A stretch of DNA of 43,909 nucleotides from Ardenticatenales bacterium (GTDB taxonomy: Bacteria > Chloroflexota > Anaerolineae > Promineifilales > UBA4811), in assembly GCA_030593075.1 (NCBI GenBank), contig JAUVHW010000003.1, positions 1 through 43,909 of the forward strand. Reading direction: 5' to 3'. The notes under the pieces were generated by a model, which was given only the letters and a program-made list of their open reading frames with translations, did not search any database and was not told where the DNA came from. This document shows positions 37,481-43,909 of the stretch, piece by piece (within the stretch, counting starts at the first letter, position 1; each line of letters opens with the position of its first letter). The position numbers and the translations under genes are program-made.

Positions 37481-37772
37481 GAAGCTCAGCCCCGGCCTGG
37501 GCGCGGCGTATATCAACCGCTTGGTCGAGCACGGGCGTCTGGCCTTCCGGGAGGACTTCCGCTTGCTCATAGTGAACGCCATGCAGGACGGCTATCTCTG
37601 GTTCACGGAACCGCTCACGCCTGCTGAGAGACAGGCATGGCTCCTCTCGGCGGAGGCCGACCAGCAGGTAGCCGAAAAGATACAGGACCCTGAGGCTTCG
37701 GTGAGAGCGGAGGCGGTGGAACTGGCCCAGGAGATTACGGAGGCCCGCAATGGCAACACGGCGAACGCGTAA
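37467..37772 (+). CDS. 101-residue helical virion-operon protein
   Basis: GTG start. Helical throughout (AYINRLVEHGRLAFREDFRLLIVNAM, LTPAERQAWLLSAEADQQVAEKI, AEAVELAQEITEARNG). Small helical proteins after portal genes often act as scaffold or head-completion factors, but no family is recognised. Confidence 0.6.
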   Translation: MAAGEKLSPGLGAAYINRLVEHGRLAFREDFRLLIVNAMQDGYLWFTEPLTPAERQAWLLSAEADQQVAEKIQDPEASVRAEAVELAQEITEARNGNTANA

Positions 37773-39978
37773 GAAGAACCGTATGCGCGCCGCGCGCGCC
37801 GTGGGCACGATACCTGGGGTGCCGAGTTTCCAGGGGGGCACTGACGAGGGCCTACTTACAGGCCCCGCAACTGGCCCGGTCATAGGTGGCGGTACCGGCC
37901 CCATCAATCTCCCTGGCATGCTCCAGGGAGCTACGGGGGATGGCGGGTTCTTCCGCGAGGTAGGCCCAGAGGGCCCGACCCGTATTAGGGACATGGGCTT
38001 CGGCACAGGGATTGTCGAAGTATGGAATCCTATGACGGGGCGGTACGAGCCGACAGACCAGCTAATCAATTTGCCTGACGTTGGAGGGGCCGGTGCTGGT
38101 GCTGCCGCCGGTCCGCCGCAGTTCCGGCCCGGAGAGCTGGAACTGCTCCAGGAACAGAACGACCTGGAGCGGCGGCAGCAGGATCTCTCCGTACAGCAGG
38201 AGAACCTCAACCGGCAGCAGCGGGAGTTGGAGTCTCAGCGGCAATTCCAGATCGCCCGCGGTCAGCTCCGGCTAGCCCAACAGACCGAACGGCGGATTGG
38301 GGAGATACAGCGTGCCCAGCAGGCGCTGGCTGTGCAGGCGCAGGGTCTTGAGGACCGGCGCTTCGCCCTGGAAGAGGAGGCGACCCGCTTCGGGATGCAG
38401 ACCAGCCTGGCGGCCCAGCAGGGCCAGCTCGCGACAGCCCAGGGCAATATCGCGGCCCGCCGGGCTGAGTTCCTGAGCGGTCTGCTCGCTAACCCGCGAG
38501 ACTTCGTGCAGTCACAGATCGCCCTCGGCGGCGGCAATTCCTTCGTCCAGCAACTGCTGGGGGGTCAGCAGATCGGAGGCCAGAGCACCGGTCTCATCGG
38601 GGAAACGCCGACGCTGGGCCAGGGCTTCGCCAACGCCCTTGCTCAGATCACCGCTCGACCTGAGGAAGACCTGTTCCGTCAGGCCGGTGAGACGCTGGGC
38701 CAGATACCGTCCCAGTTCGGCCCCGCTCAGGAGCTGCAAGCGCTCGGTCGCACCAACCCCGGTGCGCTGCAAGCCTTCTTCCAGCAGGCAGCCCAGAACA
38801 ACCCCCAGGTGAGGGCGCAACTGGGCGAGGCAATGCGGGCGAACCAGGCGTCTATGCGCGAAGCCCTCAGGGGCAGGGCGGGGATGGACCCGAACTTCGC
38901 TCGCCGCTTCGCCGGGAAGGCGAATATCCTCGGCTTCAAGCAGGGTGGGCGCATGGTGCTGGACGAACCCGTGGTCGCCATCGGCATGGCGTCCGGGCAG
39001 CCGCGCTTCACTGCTGGCGAGGACTTCCAGCCGGAGGTCATCGACATCACGCCGCTGAACAAGGTGCAGTCGTTCCAGGAGGGCGGGCGTGTGACGTTCG
39101 GCGGCCTTAAGGCACCCGCCGCTCCGTCGCCTCGGCGCAGCGGGACTGCTTCCGCACTAGGCGCAACGGCGGCCAGGAACTTGTTTAACCGGCGACAGAC
39201 AACCCAGCAACCTCAACAGCGTGGCGGAGGTGGCGGCGGACTGACGGTGAACATCGGCCAGGGCGGCGCGTTCAACGCTGCGCCCCAGACAGGGCTGCCA
39301 ACCGGCCCACCTATGCCGTTTGAGGGTCCCCCGCCAACGGCTCCGACGGCCCCGCCTCTTGGGGGCATCGCCGACCTGATCGGCGGCAAGGGCGCACCGG
39401 GCTTCGGCCCGCCCGTAGGGCCGCTCTTCGGCCCTCAGCCACTACCGGCGCCCCCGCCCCCGCCGCTCGACCTGTCTTCGCTCACAGGCCCGGGCGACTT
39501 CTTCGGCGGAACCGTTACGCCGCCGGAAGCGTTCCAGAACGTGCCCACCGGTCTCATGGCGCTGGCGCAGTTCCTCCTGGGCGATCAGTTCGGGGAGATA
39601 TTCCCCAATCGAGGCGAGATAACGCCGGAGATGGTCGAGTTCATTCAGCGGGGGATGGAGATGGACCCGCAGTTCCAGGCCCGCTTCATCCGTGACGTAC
39701 AGGAGCAGCGCCTGCGCGAGCAGGGAGCGTTCAACCAGTTGCCACAGACGCCGGGCGAGGCGGCCCGGCTGCTCTCGACCTTCTCACCGAGACAGTTCTT
39801 CAACCTGCTCCCTGAGCAGGAGGAGCTGCGGCAGAGCCTCATCAGCGGGATTGGCATCGACCCGCGCAGCAATGTCCAGAGCATCCTGCGACAGATCCCC
39901 ACGGCCCCTAATCCGGGGAGCGTGGCGTTTGGCAATTTCCGAGAGGGTGGGCGCGTGACCGTAGCGCCGTATAGATAA
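37750..39978 (+). CDS. Large Gln-rich coiled-coil virion protein
   Basis: 742 residues, overlapping the previous gene by 23 bases. Residues 130-240 form a long Gln/Glu/Arg coiled coil (QEQNDLERRQQDLSVQQ, NLNRQQRELESQRQ). Residues 250-420 are helical and Gln-rich. A Gly/Pro/Phe linker (470-585) follows, then a helical C-terminal domain. Two GG-R-V/M motifs (FKQGGRMVLDEP, FQEGGRVTFGG) and a final FREGGRVTVAPYR suggest short repeated binding or cleavage motifs. Scaffold or internal ejection protein is likely. Confidence 0.6.
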   Translation: MATRRTRKKNRMRAARAVGTIPGVPSFQGGTDEGLLTGPATGPVIGGGTGPINLPGMLQGATGDGGFFREVGPEGPTRIRDMGFGTGIVEVWNPMTGRYEPTDQLINLPDVGGAGAGAAAGPPQFRPGELELLQEQNDLERRQQDLSVQQENLNRQQRELESQRQFQIARGQLRLAQQTERRIGEIQRAQQALAVQAQGLEDRRFALEEEATRFGMQTSLAAQQGQLATAQGNIAARRAEFLSGLLANPRDFVQSQIALGGGNSFVQQLLGGQQIGGQSTGLIGETPTLGQGFANALAQITARPEEDLFRQAGETLGQIPSQFGPAQELQALGRTNPGALQAFFQQAAQNNPQVRAQLGEAMRANQASMREALRGRAGMDPNFARRFAGKANILGFKQGGRMVLDEPVVAIGMASGQPRFTAGEDFQPEVIDITPLNKVQSFQEGGRVTFGGLKAPAAPSPRRSGTASALGATAARNLFNRRQTTQQPQQRGGGGGGLTVNIGQGGAFNAAPQTGLPTGPPMPFEGPPPTAPTAPPLGGIADLIGGKGAPGFGPPVGPLFGPQPLPAPPPPPLDLSSLTGPGDFFGGTVTPPEAFQNVPTGLMALAQFLLGDQFGEIFPNRGEITPEMVEFIQRGMEMDPQFQARFIRDVQEQRLREQGAFNQLPQTPGEAARLLSTFSPRQFFNLLPEQEELRQSLISGIGIDPRSNVQSILRQIPTAPNPGSVAFGNFREGGRVTVAPYR

Positions 39979-39988
39979 GGAGAGGAAC

Positions 39989-40234
39989 ATGCCACATAGA
40001 GGACTAATACGAGGACGATCCGTTGGAGGCGGCCGCACCCGCACGCGCAGGCGCATACCTCCATTCCGCCCGCCATCTCGCCAAGGAAGCAAGGCCCCGC
40101 CGCGCCCCCGAGGGGGTAGGTCCCGTGCAAGGCGAGTTAGCCGCACAGTGCGGGTTAGGGCGGGCGCAACCCGCGCAGCTCAGACTGCAATTCGCGCACG
40201 CAGGAGGGCAGCAGCGCGGCGCCGGAGGGGCTAG
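39989..40234 (+). CDS. Arginine-rich protamine-like protein
   Basis: 81 residues, 28 of them Arg (35%), with hardly any acidic residue, after an AAGGAGAGG site. Runs such as RTRTRRR and ARRRAAARRRRG resemble protamines and adenovirus core proteins. It sits between two large virion genes, so it is probably packaged with or condenses DNA, or binds RNA during assembly. It ends one base before the next ATG. Confidence 0.65.
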   Translation: MPHRGLIRGRSVGGGRTRTRRRIPPFRPPSRQGSKAPPRPRGGRSRARRVSRTVRVRAGATRAAQTAIRARRRAAARRRRG

Positions 40235-43200
40235 ATGCCCCATACCCTAACCCGTTCTCTCTTCAGCGTACTCAGGCAGCGCGACGATGAAGAACGTCGC
40301 GCCCGTGAAGTGCGCGACCAGGCAGGCTTCTTCCGCCGCTTCGGCCGGCAGGACAACGCCATTGGCCGGGCTGCTGGTGAACTCTTCCCGCTAGGGTTGA
40401 CGTACGAGCGCCAGCGGCTGGAGGATCCCAGTCTCCGGCCCAATAAGTTCGTGCTCCGGTTGCAGGAACTGGCCTTCCGGGGCGAACTCACGCAGCCTCC
40501 GCCGGGTATGGAGCAGCGCGGAGTACCCGCTGAGGAGAAGGGCTTCCCGCCGCTCCGGGCGATCTCCGGTCCTGGCCTCGGTATCAGGTTCGCTGGAGGT
40601 CCGCCTGAGACTGAGGAGGCGGCTATGCAGCAGGCGGTACGTCAGCAGGCGGGCCTGGCAGAGGCAGTGAGGGAGAGACAGCAAGGGCTGCCGACAATCG
40701 ATCCGGTATCTGGCCTACTTCAGCCTGCGCCAAGCGAGTCCGACCGCTTAGAGGCGGCTCGTGTGCAAGCGGGAATCGAAGAGATAGCTGCGGATGTGCG
40801 CCGTAACCTGGAACTGGGCGTATTCACAGAGGAAGAAGCTGAGGCCGCTTTCCAGAGCCAGGTCAACGAATTGCAACGGGGGAATATCAGGGCGAGCGGT
40901 CAAGGGCCGTTTGGTATTCCACTTGGCCCGCTAGGGGCTGACGTGCCGACAGATCCCAGCCCCCTCGGAGGTGTCAGATCATTATTGAGTCCGCAATTCA
41001 AGGTACCATCGGAAGAAACGCTGTCGCCTCTAGGCCCTGCTGCTGGGCCGGTTCACCGAGAACTGACAGCGCTCGCGACGCCCCTGGGATTTAGCACTGC
41101 TATCGGCCTACCATTGGCGCTGGGGCCGCGATTGGCGGCTGCTGAACTCGGTGCAGGCTCTCTCGGCGCTACCGGCCTGGGAACGCTGGGCGAGGTCGCC
41201 GACGTGCCGGAGCCCGTGCAGATCGGCCTGGAGGTGGGCGGGGGCCTGCTGCCCGCCGGTGCGCTGGGGGCGACTAGGCGCATCCCCGTGCCGCAGCCCG
41301 CTCGTGTGGCTGAGGAGGCGGCGGAAGCGCTGCCCGACGTTACGCGCCCTGCCGTGCGTGAGGGTGCGGAGGCGGCGGAGGAAGTGGCTGAGGAGGTAGC
41401 GCCGACTGCTGCTGAGAAGTTGACTGACATCCTGAAGCGCACCACGCGCCCCGCTCGCCGTGAGATGGAAGCGCTGAAGAGCGCAGAACTGAAGAAGAGA
41501 GTGGGTGCGGGTGCGGCGATCTTGGAGCGTGGCGAGGGCGAAGAGGCATTTATACGGGCCACGGCGCAACTTAAGGGTGAGTTCCCCAAGGTCGCTGGCG
41601 TGCCGCGCCAAGAACTCACGCCCGACGACATATTCCAGCTCTATGAGGTCGTCAACAAGAAGCCCGGCGAACTCTTCTTGACGAGGACGCGGGTCGGTAG
41701 TTCGCTCAACAAGGTGCTCTCAGGCGATGTTCCTGGCGGCGCCGACATCGCCCTCATGGAGCGGTTCTTCGGCAAGGAACTCGGCAAGGAACTACGGAGT
41801 GGGACACCTTTGGGCAAGCGTGTGTTCACCAACATACTGAGCGGTGCCAACGCGATCCGCGCTGTCCAGACAGCCTTCGATTTCTCGGCCCCGTTCAGGC
41901 AGGGAATCCTTCTCATCGGCCACCCGAAAGAGTTCTTCAGCAACATGAAGCCGATGTTCAGGGCGTTCTCGAATGATGAGTATTTCAAGCAGTCGATGGC
42001 CGAGCTCGCGACCGGGCCACAGGCCGAGCGTCGCGCTGCCGCGAACCTGTATCAAGCCGATATTACGCCACCAAAAGGTCAGGGCGCACTGGCAGAGATG
42101 TCAGCGCGAGAAGAGGCGTTCATGTCCAACCTCGTTGACCGCATTCCCGGCGTGCGCCGCTCGCAAAATGCCTTCATCCTCTACCTCAACAAACTGCGGG
42201 CCGATGTATTCGATAACACCGTGGCCGGCTGGGACCGGTTAGGTACCACGACGCCCGATCTGGAAGAGGACTTGGCCCGAATGGTCAACATCTTCACGGG
42301 CCGCGGCGACCTAGGCGCGATAGATGACTTCGTGCCGGTTCTGAACCAGGCGTTCTTCTCGGCCCGTCTCCTAGCCAGCCGGGTACAGGCGCCAACGTTG
42401 CTCTTCAGGGGATCGAAGGAAGTCCGACTGCTCGCAGCAAGAGACCTGGCCTCCTTCATCGGCTTTGGCATGGGCATAATCGGCCTTGCCGCCGCCGCCG
42501 CTGAGGCGTTTGAGAGGCAGACGGGCAAGGAGGCGGACTTCAAGGTCGAGATGGACCCGCGATCCACCGACTTTGGGAAGATCAGGGTGGGCCAGACCCG
42601 GCTAGACTTCTGGGGCGGCTTCCAGCCTATCGCACGGTACGCTGCGCAGATCGCCACAGGGCAACGCAAGACTGCTATGGGGGATGTTATCCCCGCCGAT
42701 AGGCTGTCAAGCTTCAGCCGCTTCCTGCGTTCGAAGCTCTCGCCGCAGGCGGGCCTTGCTGTGGATGTGGCTCAGGGCGAGACCTTCCTGGGCGACGAAC
42801 TCACTACCGACCCGACGAGCTTGAAGGAGCAGGCATTCAACCGCCTCACACCTCTCTTCATTCAGGACTTCACTGAGGCGATAACGGAAGGCAATGCGGC
42901 TAGCCCGTTCATGACGATTCCCGCTGCCTTCGGCGCAAGCGCGATGACTTATCGTACATTCACCGAAGAGACGGCCGCGAAGATCGCAGAGGATTTCGAG
43001 ACGGGCCGGCTGGACATTCAGAGGTACGACGAACTGCCGACAAGGCTCGGCGATCTCCTGCCCAGCGATAAAGAAATCTTCAATGCCGCCCACCCAGAGG
43101 TAGAGGAGCATATCTCGCAGTTCGACCGGGGCGAGGATGAAACCTCGCGCTTCTTCCAGCAGATCGAGGTTGGTAAGGAGCGCCTGCGAGGCGAACTCGA

Positions 43201-43864
43201 CCGTATCGATCAATCAGCGCGGCAAGGCCAATTCGGTGACATGGGCGAACAAGATGCTAGAAGTACCTTCTGGGACTCCGTAGGCAAGCAGGAAGACCGC
43301 TACACAGGCGTCATTATCAACGCCGAGGATCAGTTTCCGGCAGCAACGGAAGGCTTGGCCGACCGTGGGCCGACAGGCAGAATCAGCCGCCTCATCAGGG
43401 AATATCGGGAGCTCCAGGACCGCCATCCGGTGCGCGAGACGGAGGAGCAGTGGGAAGCGTACGAAGTCGATCTCAATGGAAACTTCACCGAGCAAGAAGT
43501 TAAGCTGGTGCGGGCTGAACTGGATATCGGGGACCATGATGTACAGCGGGCATGGGCGGAACTGAATGACATACTAGGCGGCACGGGCTACTACGACGTG
43601 CCCGAAGGCCGCGGCCAAGCGCGCCAGCGTGAGCGGATGCGCCGGCAGAGCCCCGAACTAGACGCCGCTCTGTTTCTGCTGGGCCGCGTGAGTACGCTTA
43701 AGACGCCCGCCGCCAGGAACATCGTGGCTCAGCGCTCCCAGGAGATATGGGGGGGCGCTGCTACGCCAGCCCCGACAGGCCCGTTCTCGCCCCTGCAACC
43801 GGGCGGCTTCGACTCGTTGCAGCCTGGGGGCTTTGAGGGCTTGCAGCCGTTGGGGGTGCCCTAG
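40235..43864 (+). CDS. Giant internal virion / ejection protein
   Basis: 1209 residues, the largest gene. Ala/Glu/Arg-rich helices dominate residues 1-430. Residues 440-720 contain a segment (AIRAVQTAFDFSAPFRQGILLIGHPKEFFSNMK...) resembling the C-terminal part of large polyvalent phage virion proteins. Residues about 735-760 form a hydrophobic helix (SFIGFGMGIIGLAAAAAEAF), followed by PRSTDFGKIRVGQTRLDFWGGFQPIARY. The end has three LQPGGF-like repeats. Such proteins line or leave the head and cross the envelope during DNA entry, as gp15/gp16 do in T7. No lytic domain was recognised. Confidence 0.7.
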   Translation: MPHTLTRSLFSVLRQRDDEERRAREVRDQAGFFRRFGRQDNAIGRAAGELFPLGLTYERQRLEDPSLRPNKFVLRLQELAFRGELTQPPPGMEQRGVPAEEKGFPPLRAISGPGLGIRFAGGPPETEEAAMQQAVRQQAGLAEAVRERQQGLPTIDPVSGLLQPAPSESDRLEAARVQAGIEEIAADVRRNLELGVFTEEEAEAAFQSQVNELQRGNIRASGQGPFGIPLGPLGADVPTDPSPLGGVRSLLSPQFKVPSEETLSPLGPAAGPVHRELTALATPLGFSTAIGLPLALGPRLAAAELGAGSLGATGLGTLGEVADVPEPVQIGLEVGGGLLPAGALGATRRIPVPQPARVAEEAAEALPDVTRPAVREGAEAAEEVAEEVAPTAAEKLTDILKRTTRPARREMEALKSAELKKRVGAGAAILERGEGEEAFIRATAQLKGEFPKVAGVPRQELTPDDIFQLYEVVNKKPGELFLTRTRVGSSLNKVLSGDVPGGADIALMERFFGKELGKELRSGTPLGKRVFTNILSGANAIRAVQTAFDFSAPFRQGILLIGHPKEFFSNMKPMFRAFSNDEYFKQSMAELATGPQAERRAAANLYQADITPPKGQGALAEMSAREEAFMSNLVDRIPGVRRSQNAFILYLNKLRADVFDNTVAGWDRLGTTTPDLEEDLARMVNIFTGRGDLGAIDDFVPVLNQAFFSARLLASRVQAPTLLFRGSKEVRLLAARDLASFIGFGMGIIGLAAAAAEAFERQTGKEADFKVEMDPRSTDFGKIRVGQTRLDFWGGFQPIARYAAQIATGQRKTAMGDVIPADRLSSFSRFLRSKLSPQAGLAVDVAQGETFLGDELTTDPTSLKEQAFNRLTPLFIQDFTEAITEGNAASPFMTIPAAFGASAMTYRTFTEETAAKIAEDFETGRLDIQRYDELPTRLGDLLPSDKEIFNAAHPEVEEHISQFDRGEDETSRFFQQIEVGKERLRGELDRIDQSARQGQFGDMGEQDARSTFWDSVGKQEDRYTGVIINAEDQFPAATEGLADRGPTGRISRLIREYRELQDRHPVRETEEQWEAYEVDLNGNFTEQEVKLVRAELDIGDHDVQRAWAELNDILGGTGYYDVPEGRGQARQRERMRRQSPELDAALFLLGRVSTLKTPAARNIVAQRSQEIWGGAATPAPTGPFSPLQPGGFDSLQPGGFEGLQPLGVP

Positions 43865-43866
43865 CT

Positions 43867-43909
43867 ATGTACGAAGGTGGTTCCACCAGCCGTACCAGCC
43901 AGCGAAAGC
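43867..43909 (+). CDS. HNH endonuclease, 5' portion (continues at base 1)
   Basis: ATG 43867 lies 2 bases after the stop of the giant protein, and 14 codons (MYEGGSTSRTSQRK) run to the edge. The last base plus bases 1-2 complete a Leu codon, and the frame then matches the open frame of the HNH gene (1-554). The joined N-terminus looks natural for this family, which supports circularity. Confidence 0.75.
   Translation, partial: MYEGGSTSRTSQRK

Noticed and set aside
40023-40250. Alternative frame over the Arg-rich gene
   Set aside because: No ribosome site, whereas the Arg-rich frame starts right after AAGGAGAGG and ends exactly at the next gene.
1-43909. Temperate phage (integrase, attachment site) or CRISPR array
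   Set aside because: No tyrosine or serine recombinase motif, no CI-like repressor and no regular spaced repeats were seen. The RHH protein alone does not show lysogeny.

Overview
The window is a high-GC, tightly packed bacteriophage genome, and it is very probably complete and circular (or circularly permuted). The reading frame that opens at 43867 runs off the right edge and continues in frame at base 1 as the HNH endonuclease ending at 554. Joining the two ends gives one uninterrupted gene. No host gene, tRNA, rRNA, integrase or CRISPR array was recognised. Consensus TTGAC-type promoters and frequent AGGAGG-type ribosome binding sites point to an ordinary sigma-70 bacterial host. The GC-rich third codon positions suggest a high-GC host, whose identity cannot be read from the sequence.

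Layout. (1) The rightward virion operon starts at a divergent control region (30291-30463). It holds a putative small terminase (30897), small genes with an HNH endonuclease (31850), large terminase (33243), a Com-like zinc-ribbon gene, a structured intergenic RNA (about 35200-35330) with its own extended -10 promoter, a portal candidate (35388), a coiled-coil virion protein (37750), an arginine-rich protamine-like protein (39989) and a 1209-residue internal virion protein (40235). It crosses the circle junction through the first HNH gene into beta-rich virion proteins (565-9030), a collagen-like fibre (9031), a glycan-modification cluster (methyltransferase/GT2/TPR fusion, sulfotransferase-like protein, second GT-A enzyme; 9792-12922), a beta-propeller repeat protein (12922), and a lysis cassette with holin candidates and amidase (13634-15043). 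(2) A second rightward operon starts at a consensus promoter (15111-15139), possibly leaderless. It carries dozens of very small genes, many with CxxC zinc ribbons. Recognisable members are an HNH endonuclease (16618), an annealing-protein-like gene (19182), RusA resolvase (20777), a lytic-transglycosylase-like gene nested with membrane micro-ORFs (21479-22312), a Dam-like methyltransferase (23778), a LuxR-type HTH protein (24483), a winged-helix replication-initiator candidate (26503) and a DUF2493/SLOG protein (27526). (3) A short leftward operon (30290 to 29389) encodes a 48-residue ribbon-helix-helix protein between two small phage proteins and meets operon 2 head-on near 29350.

The most unusual feature is a roughly 570-base gap in operon 2 (17407-17980). 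It has no convincing protein but can be folded into a near-continuous series of long perfect or near-perfect helices. It is best read as a large ornate phage noncoding RNA. Two smaller structured gaps (31516-31849 and 35193-35387) lie in the virion operon.

How it works together. No DNA polymerase or integrase was recognised, so replication probably relies on the host polymerase helped by the initiator, annealing protein and RusA. No tape-measure or major tail-tube protein was recognised. Together with the large internal virion protein this suggests a short-tailed virion. The divergent region with inverted repeats and the nearby RHH protein is the likely switch between leftward and rightward transcription.
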